This document shows, piece after piece, positions 1 through 9,985 of a stretch of DNA of 64,000 nucleotides. This stretch comes from Theristus sp. LFF4_11 (Eukaryota > Nematoda > Chromadorea > Monhysterida > Xyalidae). The position numbers and the translations under genes were made by a program. The stretch lies in contig JASANC010000573.1 in the NCBI GenBank assembly GCA_030248135.1, positions 62,001 to 126,000 on the forward strand. The letters are read 5' to 3'. Position 1 is the stretch's first letter, and the number at the start of each line of letters is the position of its first letter. Below the pieces are notes generated by a model, which was not told the DNA's origin, made no database searches, and saw only the letters and a list, made by a program, of their open reading frames with translations.

Positions 1-3000
1 ATGCTGATTGGCTGCATGATGCTTTTGTGGCTGTGGTGACCAATCATTGGTAATCACGTATTGGCCAATCTTTGCAGCTAACGATCTTCCTGCATAGAAT
101 CTCTCTGACAAAGTCAAACTCGCAAAGATCTAAGTTATAGTAACGGTGCCAAAAATGACGCGGAGCCAACCGGATGATATTCATCCCTGCACTTGCAGCA
201 GTACACGTGAGCGCAATTGGCACAGTGACGGGCAGTGCTCGATTCAGAGCACTCACTGTCGTCAACGGTTGGCAGCTGACAACGGGGACAGTAATCTGCG
301 AGAAATCGTGACACAATACGAGACGCATCACGACCAACTGAATTGGTTTACTTTGAATTGAAGTCGAGTGAGAACAGCTTCGCTCTAGTCGACAACAGAA
401 ATCAATTTCTTTCGCCGTATACAGATCTATCAGCCAGGAGTCAAACTAGCGCGACTGATCCGTGGTTGAGTACTCAAGTACTTCAATCGGGACACTTCAT
501 TGATTAGGCCACCACTCTTTTGCACACCGAAAAGCAGAGAACCATCAAACAAGTTGGTTGATTCGTCGACAACACCATGAATTGGGCGTGTTCACCGACC
601 CACGTCCTGCATCGCGTTCAACGTGCGTGCGAATGTGATGCGTTCCCAGCGCTCAAAATCGGCGTCGCTTAGGACGGCGCGGATGATGGACGCTTGTATC
701 GGCACGTTGCAGGTTGCTGGACAACTGCAAAATGGTCAGCACTAGAGGAACTACAAAACTGAGAAAATCAAGCGTGTTGATCGACTTTGTCATGCGCCTC
801 AAGCTCAATCAACATTACTCGCGCAATTTGTTGTTGGGATTTTTAGGCGATGTTTTTGGCCAGGGCTAACCCAGAGAAGCGTACAGAACGCCATTGAGTA
901 GGGCGCCCATCGAGTTTTCTCTGTCATTAAGTGCCTATACAGTGGCGGCCAAAAGTGTTGGAACGCTGCGCGCGCGTGTGCGTGTGAGCCTTGTATTGCG
1001 CGTGTGTTGCATCAGCCGTACAAACGCTATAAAAGAATCCCATGCTAATTTTTTTAGTTTTTAGACTACTGAGTGTATCTAGTACATGAATCGCAGGTTT
1101 TTTTCACTGAAGTATACATTTATTTGACAAATACCGAACATTATAACACGCCTCCATTGCATAAGACTGGCAGTAAAACTGATTCAAAATCATTGGCAAG
1201 AAAACTATTCAACGAAGTATTAGCGTTTCTTTGTGTTTGAATTATCTGACAGACGTGTATTGCGTTCATGTTTCGGGTTCCAGTCGGGATGTATTGTTTA
1301 TTCCGTTATTTTCTTGCCAAATAATTTTTAAACAGTTTTACTGCCAAATGGAGGTGTGTTGTAATGTTCGGTATTTGTCAAATAAATGTATGCTTCAGCG
1401 AAAAAAAACCCTGCGGATAGTGTGGTAGATACACTCAGTAATCACAAAAACAAAAAGAATTAGCATGGGATTCTTATAATAGCGTTTGTAAGGCTGATGG
1501 TACACACGCGCAACACACGCGCAAACATGCGCGCAGCGTTCCAACACTTTTGGCCGCCACTGTACACCCCTCGACGGGGCTCGATCCCCGAGCGCACAGA
1601 CTGCAGTCCAACGCACTACCACCAGGCTCAATGAGATGATGAAGTAGATAAAACAAAAAGAAAAAACCATCTGAGCAACTTTACTCATGGGAGTTTGACT
1701 GTTTCAGAGCCCGTTCTATCTCAGCGTCAGAATAAACGAATAAAAAATATGAAGAGATGAAGAGAATAGAAATACGAAACGAAGTTCGCCGCAATATTTC
1801 AACAACAGCGGTTGCTCGCAAAAACTGACTTGACGACATGCATGCTTCCAGTGTCCAACACTTGCACGACGTAGTCAGCAATGCACGTCGCGCAGAACAC
1901 ATGATAACAAGGTAATAGTCGGTGCAACTCGCTGCCAACGAACGTTTCATAGCAGATCAGACAATCGTGTTGCTCAGTCAGAAAACGCCGCTGTTCCATC
2001 TCGTTGTCATGACTGAAAATATGTTTTCTGGTTGTTGTTTTATTGCAGAAAAACTGCCTTCGAACAGTCGAGATCTATTTGTGTCGTTGCGTCGCCCTTC
2101 TCTTGTTATTATCTATGAATCTAATTTTAATCTATGATTACAGAAACACACGAAACCGAACCGTATAATTGCAAATGCCCTTTCGAGTGTGGCTGACTGA
2201 GTCTTCTCAAACGCCGTTTGCCTGTGTGCACTTGCCAAGTCGGTGAAGCCGTCGCTAATCGGCATACTTTCGTTTTCGTCCACCGTTTCGGATGCTACAA
2301 CGGTGTAACCGGACTCTGGGTCAATGCCGAGCAAACTGAAAAGTACCGGCGTGATTCACAAACTTTCAATCTTCCAAAAAAGCGATTGTAATTTCAAAAT
2401 CTCAAACTTACTTCAGTGCATCATTTTCCAGAAAGTTCACCCACGTTGTTAGATACGGCGCGTCTAGAAAATGAAAAGTAAACAAAGAGAGAAAATATGC
2501 CAACAGATTAGATTCAGTTCAGCTGTGAAAGAAAACACCAAGAAATAAAATTTCAAAAAAAAGTTTCCATTAAACCTGAAACACTCGAATCAACTGAATT
2601 GAGCAACGCCTCTTTCAAAAGGCGCAGTTCACTGGCAGTGAGGAATGGAGACTGCAGGTGAATCGTTGGAGCAGAGGCTGGGTAATCGTTGGTGACTGAG
2701 ATGAACGCGTCAATGGGGGGCAGTGAGTGCACGTGAAACGAGGCCGTCAGTCGCTTGCCTGCAAACAAACGCTGCTTTCAATAGATGAATTGATAAACTG
2801 CGTACTGGAGCTGAGTTCAGACATGCCCTGCGCGCACAATTCAAATGTCTCTGTCGTGGATGTAGTCTTCCTTTGAAAATCAATCACTACTACATCTTAC
2901 AACAGCTCTGGAACGTAGTCTATCAACCGTGAAACTGGACGAAGCTCTGAAAATTCTACAGCCATCAAACATTCAATTCTTGCCCGCTGATGTGCGGTGC

Positions 3001-3899
3001 CTCTGTGATAGACACACCAAAACCATCACGGCGTTTTTTCCAACCCGTCAGCAATTTTCGAATCGTGCAATCAGTAATCAGCGCTCTCTCGTTTGAATGT
3101 TGGCGCCAATTCCGAACCTGACAGTGTGCGCCGCAACTGCGACACCAACACGGACGGCGTCCGCTGTGGCGGCTGTTTCGCTGGATCACTTTTATTGACG
3201 GCATTTTCGGCACCGTAAAAATCTCTCGTTTCCGTCTCGGATGCCTGACTTTGATCAACGACATTCTCCAAATCGGAGTCGACGACCTCAAATGGCAATT
3301 CGTCGTCATTGCTGTCCAGACACAAACGGACAGGCAGCAAGACGGGGCCGCTTGAGTCGTTGGCACTGGCAATGTTGAGTGGCAGGCGGAGCGGAATGGT
3401 CACCTAAGATTGTTTTTATTTTCAAATTTTATTTGAGCACGCCCCCCCCCCCAGCGGATTTCGGAAAACCGAAGGTACCAAACTCCGATAGGTTTCGGGG
3501 AACGGTCGGCGAACGGATGGAGTGGACTAATTGAAATGATTTGCGGAATAGCAACAGGTGTTTTTCAAGAATTGTACGAAGTGTTGTCATGTAATCAAGT
3601 CAAGCTGATTTGTTCACATAGTTGGCAACAGAACGTTTGCAAAGGACGATAAAAGAACGCGGAAAACACGCGAGCTTACCCGAATGACTGTGTCGTCGTT
3701 TTCACCAAGAGCCGACTGCAGCACAGCGACGTTGTCTGGCCCAAGCAGCGACTCCAGCACTTGCAGCTGAAAGTGCAACGGTGAGTGTACACATCTGAAT
3801 TAGAGTTCCGCTGAATTTGCAGACGTTTTTTCACATTCGACCACACAAAACTGCTGCATCTGCGCTACGTAGGAGACCCACCTCCGTTTCCAGTGCCAT
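1..3899 (-). CDS. RNF14-like RBR (RWD + RING-IBR) E3 ubiquitin ligase, 3' end beyond the window
   Basis: Nine exons join in phase: 3899-3882, 3766-3680, 3403-3118, 2758-2576, 2463-2412, 2335-2162, 2012-1830, 724-600 and 295-171, giving 411 residues; the rest lies left of position 1. Residues about 1-60 (start MALETE, then LQVLESLLGPD) and 131-212 (LPPIDAF, NDYP, WVNFLENDAL, LLGID) form a split RWD domain. RING1 ligands are Cys284, Cys287, Cys302, His304, Cys307, Cys310, Cys329 and Cys333. The IBR starts at Cys372 and Cys375 (DYCPRCQLP) and includes Cys394, Cys397, Cys402, Cys405. In RNF14 the RWD precedes RING1-IBR-RING2 and the enzyme passes ubiquitin through a RING2 cysteine; RING2 is not in this window. 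Between the RWD halves is a polar, acidic insert of roughly 80-100 residues. Start and domain order are firm; the join of exon 3 to exon 4 is the least certain, since a small exon near 2900-2955 cannot be excluded. Confidence 0.85.
839..1629 (-). mobile_element. tRNA-derived SINE, interrupted by a Tc1-type element
   Basis: The parts are 839-939 and 1565-1629. Read on the minus strand the element begins with a tRNA-like head: GCCTGGTGGTAGTGCGTTAG resembles a pol III A box, and GGGATCGAGCCCC resembles a B box. It ends near TCGCCTAAAAATC. A second, uninterrupted copy of about the same sequence lies at 61011-61177, which fixes the insertion point of the Tc1-type element at a TA dinucleotide. Confidence 0.75.
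940..1562. mobile_element. Non-autonomous Tc1/mariner-type element with very long inverted repeats
   Basis: Both ends read CAGTGGCGGCCAAAAGTGTT inwards and are flanked by TA (938-939 and 1563-1564), the target duplication of Tc1/mariner elements. The similarity between the two arms continues for more than 250 bp, so the 623 bp element is almost one large palindrome with a short unmatched centre near 1220-1300. No transposase frame is present. Confidence 0.85.
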
Positions 3900-4525
3900 G
3901 TTTCGCGGCAAAACCGTTGCTCGGCGGTCACGGCATAGTCTTACTCTGGACTTGGATTTTCTGCTGCGCTGCGCGCGCTGCACTTTTTTCAAATTGTCTG
4001 TGTCAACATAACTGTCTGCAACAAACACCACACAAAAAGAAGATTGCACCATGTTTCAACTGAAATCGCAACGTTCCGATCGGTATGTTTTCGGTAAGTG
4101 GAAACAACTCCAATTGCTGAGAGATACGACAGCAAGGCGTCTGAGCAAGCAAAAAAGCAAACAAACAACACTTTTATTTGTTTGATCACTTTGTAACATT
4201 TTCAGAGTTCCAACAAATTTTCAGACAAATCAACCGGGTTTCAAACAAAGAAAAGCGATAATATCCGTAACCATTTCATAACAACTGCAGTTATGACCAG
4301 AAAAAATGCACAAAATACCAGCTTCAGTTTGGGACCGGTTTTACGTTAAGTGTGTCGCAGAAAACAATTCAAAAAATCAACTAAACCTGATGGCTACATG
4401 ACGTAAAAGCAGGCATGATAAACTGACACAAACAAAAAAGCAACGCCTAACCTTACAAAAGCATAACATAAAACCTCACAAAAGTGGAAAAAAGATAAAT
4501 TCGATTCATGGCCACCCTGTAGCCC

Positions 4526-6209
4526 TTAATCCGTCAGCTGCTCATAAAGCTTCGGAACGTAATCATCGAATTTAGCCTGAAAAAATGTGAAATTGACTAA
4601 ACATCATGTGAACCGTGAAAATTAATACGAAAAATATAAAACAAAAAAGCAAGACGCAACAAACCTGATAGAAGTTTCCGGCGACCGGGCTGCCGAGTTT
4701 GTGTTTCTGCGCGAATGCCGCAGCCTTGAAGTTGTTGCGGTTTTTGCCGGACGTTTTCTTGAGTCTGCCGTGCTCTTTGTCGTCGATTTTGCCCGACTGT
4801 TTGTAGACGAGGTACACGTAGCGATGCAGACCTGCACAATTGAATAATACACTCGAACTCTAATGTTATGTAGGCAATCAGCTGATTCGTTGGTGATCAC
4901 GTGTGATGCATTCTGTGCAGACATTCTAATGAGGCGGGGTAGGTCCTGCACAGAAAGAATGCGCATCACGTGATCACCGGCCAATCAGCTGATTGCCTAT
5001 AATTTAGAGTATGTCAGTAGGCAGAACTGAATCGAGCGCGAGTGTTGTGACAATCTTGAACCATACTCGGCCGACGCCGATAGCAGCTGCAATATTGACT
5101 GACAAGGAGTGCCGTGCCGTGCCAGCGACAGACAGTCTTGTTGTTGTTGATTGCCGCCACGCCGCTGCGGAAAGGTGCATCGTGTATCGCACTAATTTAG
5201 AGTCAGCCAAGGCTACACGTGAGCTGTATGTTTGTTCGAGCACCACCAACAGAGCGCGAAAAGGCTCACTCGGACACACTGGTGCACTGCAAGCAACCAG
5301 CGTGAGCGTTCGTGCTTTGTCAGGGAAATGGGTGAACAAATTCATGGCTCAGTTACGTTCCGCCTGGCGGACACCAAATTGGTTTCGACAACAACAGCAA
5401 TCGAGCAACATCTCACCAGTGTCAGGGGGTGGTCCGGAGCCAATATACTCGGAAATGTGCTCGCCCTTGGCGATCTGCTCGCCCGGAATATTGACGACGA
5501 GCCAGTGGTGCCATTCACGGAATTTCGGCTCTTTGCGGCTCGGCGCATCCGGATCTGGAACGACGTTAACGGAGGTCTGAACGCTGTAGACACAAAATGG
5601 TGCGCGCCCTCCGTCGGAAGCTGCGCTTCTTGGGGATCCCGGCAGCAGCGGCATCCGCCTCACAAACCCAAGCGCCAAGCGCGTACCATTTTTGCGGAGC
5701 TCGCAGGAAAAGCAACCATATGACTGCCACTGCCCACTGCCATGCAGCTCTCGGCACAATGCCGAGCTGATGAGTTACAACACTCGCCCGCCGCAAGACA
5801 ACAACAACGTTGACAGTGAAATATTTTTTCAAACATCAACCTTTTTTGACCAACAAGGACAACAACACAGATCATCATATACAACAATACGCAACACACC
5901 GGTCATGATGAGCGTGTACATTGCGCCATCGTCGCCGCCCCACGTCACGCTCGCCGGTGGATCTTTCACCTGCGTCGGTGTCAGTTCGTTTCCGAGCTCC
6001 ACTTTAGCACCAGAGTTAAACGCAACCTGCAACGTTTTTTTGCTGGCTTTCATGTTACAGTAGTCTTCTTCACATGAAAACGATTGTTGTAAACAAAACA
6101 GAAAACCGTTTGAATTTTGAAAAGTCACCTTCACCAACGCCGACGGCGCCTCTGGCACAACGTCGGGCACCACGCCGTGCTCTTTGAACGCTGCTGCGAC
6201 GTCAGCCAT
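4526..6209 (-). CDS. Phosphatidylethanolamine-binding protein (PEBP), complete
   Basis: Five exons: 6209-6129, 6026-5900, 5554-5417, 4831-4665, 4576-4526; phases agree and the product is 187 residues, the usual length of animal PEBP1. Signature DPDAPSR is at residues 70-76, and EWHHW places a histidine at position 86, as in the anion/phosphate-binding pocket of mammalian PEBP1. [12 protein letters not shown] is the second conserved motif, and the C-terminus PKLYEQL is typical. PEBPs are small cytosolic proteins that bind anionic ligands and, in vertebrates, inhibit Raf kinase (RKIP); which role applies here cannot be read from sequence. Intron 3 carries a MITE at 4850-5010. The ATG at 6209 is followed by [18 protein letters not shown], which aligns with family N-termini. 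Confidence 0.95.
4850..5010. mobile_element. Palindromic MITE (family A) in PEBP intron 3
   Basis: The left side reads CACTCGAACTCTA, then GGCAATCAGCTGATT and GGTGATCACGTG; the right side carries the inverse (CACGTGATCACC, CAATCAGCTGATTGCC, TTTAGAGT). TA flanks the left end. The same terminal and subterminal motifs occur at 60624-60812 and, degenerate, at 51552-51789, so this is a dispersed family. No coding capacity. Confidence 0.75.
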
Positions 6210-6239
6210 TGTTGTTGACAGTCCTCTCCTGTAAATCTG

Positions 6240-6732
6240 TTACTAATGCGCGGCCCAAGACAAAATAAATGGCCCTACACAAAATAAATGGCCCCACACA
6301 AAATGAATGGCCCAACGATTTGTATACATACTTAAAAATCATTTTTGATCTGAGGTTGCTTGCAAGGAGTCATTGTAGGTTCCTAATCCTAAACCTAATC
6401 CTAATCCTAAGCGAAGCCTTTTGGATAAGGTGAAATTGATCATTTCACCTCATCAAAAAGGCTTGCCTTAGGATTAGGTTTAGGAACCTACAACTCATTG
6501 CAAGCAACATTTTTCACCTTATCCAAAGGGCTTGGCTTAGGATTAGGTTTGGGAACCTGCAACGACTCATTGCAAGCTACCTCAGATCAAAAATCACTTT
6601 TAAGAATGTGTACAAATCGTTGGGCCATTCATTTTGTGTAGGGCTATTTATTTTGTGTAAGGCCATTCATTTTGTCTTGGGCCATTTATTTTGTGTGGGG
6701 CCACTTAATTGTCTTGGGCCACGCATTAGTAA
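6240..6732. mobile_element. 493 bp fold-back element with telomere-like internal repeats
   Basis: Ends match as a 24 bp inverted repeat (TTACTAATGCGYGGCCCAAG and onward). Inside the ends are tandem units of the form GGCCCNACACAAAATRAAT, three on the left and about four inverted on the right. Next comes a segment with GATTTTTGATCTGAGGTAGC-like sequence and runs of TTAGGA/TTAGGT units (6384-6412, 6468-6487, 6535-6551), then a hinge near TGAAATTGATCATTTCA. It sits between the PEBP start and the SLC25 start. A fragment of its centre recurs at 39271-39325. Confidence 0.8.
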
Positions 6733-7653
6733 AGACCGCCTAAATCACCATGTGTCGATCAAAGTGATCAAACCAAGTCAATTGACAATTCAATCGAACC
6801 GACGAACGAAAAGGTTGAACGCTCAAAAAGAAAGCACGCTTGTTTCATATTGTTTGTTTGCACTTGTCATTTAAAAAAAAATAACTCACCAATGCGTCTG
6901 CAAACTGACTGCAGCAACCAATCCGGTTGAGCCTGCTCGGATGGTCGGAATCAAAAGACTGGAACGAAGTAATGATGCCACCATATAAAAACAAAACGAT
7001 ACACATGGTGACTTTAAGTGAGTAAACGATTAGTGAAGACAGGAGTCACGGCAAATCACCCACGGTAATGAAACGAGCGTGATTTTGTCAGTGACACAGG
7101 CAACCCACAAGTTTCACGGGCAAAAAAACTCAAGTTCTAATTCTACTGACAGTCAAAACAAGGTGAACAAATGAGTCTTCCGCATTTTGGTTGCTGCAGC
7201 GCCCGCCCGCCCGGCCCGGGCCTGACCCGTTCAGTGGGGCCAAATTTTCCAAAAAAGTGGTCATTGTCATGAGCGCTACCAGTGAGTGTTGCGATTATCT
7301 GCTAATAGCTATCCACGTACGTGCATTTTGTGAATACGCTGCAGCTATCTCAACAACCGTTGACCTATCTGCGCAGTTCACAACAGCGAAAAAATAATCA
7401 GCACGAAAGCAAGCAATGCTCTTCAGCCTGTCAGTGTTCCGATGTTTCAGTGCTTTTTTCAAAGAGCGACCAACAAAAAACTGTGTGTTATTTTGCACTA
7501 TGCTGCCTGAAAATGAAAACAATTGCACGTGCTAGCTATTTCCGACAAAAAAAACTTGATCGTTGTTTGTGTTGAACATCTGGATGACAACCAGTGTCGT
7601 GTTTGGGTTGAATTGGATTGCAACCAGTGTTGTGTTAGTCACACGCAAACACA

Positions 7654-9985
7654 ATGGACGTGTTGGATGGTTTCGAGCCCGAGAAGCAGACTTCTTCTGC
7701 AGCACATCCACCGGTGGCAACCGATTTTACAGCCGGTTGGCTTGCAGGTGAGGTGAGCCGTGAGAAGGTGTCTGGAAATGCAAAATGTTTTTTTTGTTTC
7801 TGCATTTGCACGTTTTTCTTGCTTGATGGTTTTTCAGGGGCTGCCGGTTTACTGGTTGGTCACCCATTGGACACGGTGAAAGTGCGGATGCAGACGTTTG
7901 GCGAGACGAGTCTTGTTCGGTGTACGCTGGAAACCGTTCGAAATGAAACGGTTAGAAACGTGCTGAAGTGACCCGGCATTTTTCTTTGTCCGAATTTTCG
8001 ACGAAAACTCGTATTGTGATTTGGCTCAGTTGTCTGGCCTTTACAAAGGCATGATGGCACCAATACTGAGCACCGGATGCATGCATGCGCTAATCTTTGG
8101 TGGCTACGGAGTGACGTTGCGTTTGCTGCAAGCTGACGCCAACATTGAACCAACGTTGACACAGGTTGGCCTGAACGTCCGGTTTTACCGCCTTTGCTGC
8201 TTTGTTCGACCATTGTGGTGTTTCAGGTGATCATTGCATCCAACGTTGGTACGATGTGCCAATGGACGTTAGCAGTGCCAGTTGATGTGATCAAAATCAA
8301 ACTTCAAGTGCAAAAAGGTTCGATGCAGAGACCAGAGACATCATTCGATTCGATTCGGTATTTTTGCACAGAATTCTGTGTTCAGCTTTTTCAGCTATAA
8401 TGTTCATGTTCTGCATTTTCAGAGAACCTCGGCCACTTCTGGGAGACGCGGCCACGAGTCGGCCGTAGTGCTGCCCGCAAGGGAACAGCCACCGGTGCCG
8501 CCCTATACACGGGCCCGTTCGACTGCGCCCGCCGTTTGTACGGCGAGTTGGGCGTGTCACGCGGCCTGTTCGCCGGCGGCACGGTGATGCTGGCGCGTGA
8601 CATTCTCGGCTTCAACTTCTACATTCCCGTCTACGAGTGGCTGTTTCGCAATCTACGCGGCGATAACGAACAGTACAAGTGGGTGACTGGAAAGAAACGG
8701 AAAACATTGCTTTTTTGCATTAAGCAGCATTCATGAAGCAGCACTGGGTGACGCTACGCGTCATTAAAAATACTGCTTCATGAATATGCCCCTTAATACG
8801 GTTCCTGCGCACACAGAACGGCGGCGACTTTGTTCGCTGGCGGTGTCGCGGGCGTCACTGGCTGGATCAGCATTCTGCCGCTCGACGTCGTAAAAAGCAG
8901 ACTGCAGGCGCAGGACTGGACGAAAACGCCGCTCAGGTAAAAAACACACGTGCGTCGGTTTCGGCCTGCTTTCACGCCGTTTTCTACCTGGACTGAGTCT
9001 GGGAAGCATTTCGTTTTTTTTTCATGAAAAAGAAACGGCTATTTTTCGAGAACATCGGTTTGTTTATCATGGAATTTCATTCAGACAGCAAAAGATTCTG
9101 CATAACCAAGCCCTTTGTCTTGTTTATCCTTCCCACTTCAAAACAGTTCCTAGTGTCAGTCGCGTTCAACATTGCTTGAAAGCAATGAGGAAAAGTGCGT
9201 GCTTGAAATAATTGTTCATAGTTTATTTCAACACGCAGCACCAACAGCAAAACAACACATTGTCGGTAACATAATGACAAAATTATTCAAAAATAAATGA
9301 AACAAACAATTATTTTATCACTATGCTGTTGATACCGGAAATGGGCACCCAAAGGTTGAAATCTACCGAAATCTACCCCGGTATCTACCAAAAAATGACA
9401 CAAACTAAAGTTGAAAAACATTTGGAGGGCACATACTGTGTTCCATATAAATTCATACACAAACCGAAAACCGCATTCAATTGAAAATCGCTGAAGAACC
9501 GGAAACAATCAATGAACGACAAAAAGAAACTTCAATGAATGGCTTTCCTAAACGCAAGGTTAAAAACAGCAACACCTGTGACGGCTCAACATTATGATGA
9601 AAAACCAAAACCAAACAAATGACTCTTTTGAGATGTCTCTTCGTTTATCCTTTTTATTTTTTTATATTTTTATGTCATTTTTGCCACATCTTTTCTTTTT
9701 CTTGTTTGTTCTAAAGTCTTAAGACAGTTACACACAGTCACAGACCAAAAAGCGATCCGAAACGAACTGAAATTGTCTCCACGTTTGTATCGTGAACCAA
9801 CCTGAACTCGCCAACGCAACAGGTATCGCGACAGTTGGCACTGTGCGCGGTGCATTTGGACGGACGAAGGTGTGCGAGCGTTTTTTCGTGGCGGACTCGC
9901 GTTGACCGTGCGCAGTTTCCCGACGAACGCAACGCTGTTCTTTGTCTATCAGCGGTCACTCGAGCTGCTGCAACGCTGCACATAG
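7654..9985 (+). CDS. SLC25-family mitochondrial carrier (SLC25A45/A48-like), complete
   Basis: Seven exons: 7654-7747, 7838-7950, 8030-8164, 8227-8317, 8423-8678, 8817-8936, 9823-9985; 323 residues. The three carrier signatures PX[DE]XX[KR] are at residues 41-46 (PLDTVK), 132-137 (PVDVIK) and 251-256 (PLDVVK), one per repeat of the tripartite fold with six membrane helices. Residues 24-48 (DFTAGWLAGAAGLLVGHPLD and on) and the RDILGFNFYIPVYEWL segment resemble the SLC25A20/A29/A45/A48 branch, which moves carnitine esters or amino-acid-like substrates across the inner mitochondrial membrane. The substrate is not predictable from what I see. The ATG at 7654 follows GTCACACGCAAACACA and is the first in frame. 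Intron 5 carries a 77 bp palindrome. Confidence 0.93.
8720..8796. mobile_element. Small palindromic MITE (family B) in carrier intron 5
   Basis: TTAAGCAGCATTCATGAAGCAG at the left pairs with CTGCTTCATGAATATGCCCC and TTAA at the right. A related copy with the same GGCATTCATGAA ends and an internal GTGAC motif is at 24382-24472 in an MNK intron. Too small for coding. Confidence 0.65.

Larger units (their letters stand above)
725..1829 (-). other. Intron 7 of the RNF14-like gene, filled by nested mobile elements
   Basis: The donor is AA^GTCAGT at 1829-1828 and the acceptor is TTTTGCAG ending at 725. Most of this 1.1 kb intron is a tRNA-derived SINE interrupted by a Tc1/mariner-type element, both annotated separately. 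Another part (1681-1800) shows an open frame that I do not regard as an exon, because the flanking exons join in phase without it and match the RNF14 family across the junction. Confidence 0.75.

Noticed and set aside
2880..2957. Possible extra exon (ELRPVSRLIDYVPELL) in the RNF14-like gene
   Set aside because: It has a fair acceptor and donor, but its phase does not fit the next exon at 2758 without another unsupported exon.
4622..5899. Long overlapping frames on both strands near PEBP
   Set aside because: They are other-frame readings of PEBP exons 3 and 4 and of a palindromic MITE; the PEBP reading matches the family over its full length.
6384..6551. Internal telomere or chromosome-end scar
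   Set aside because: The TTAGGN runs are short, degenerate and lie symmetrically inside an inverted-repeat element, so they belong to that element.
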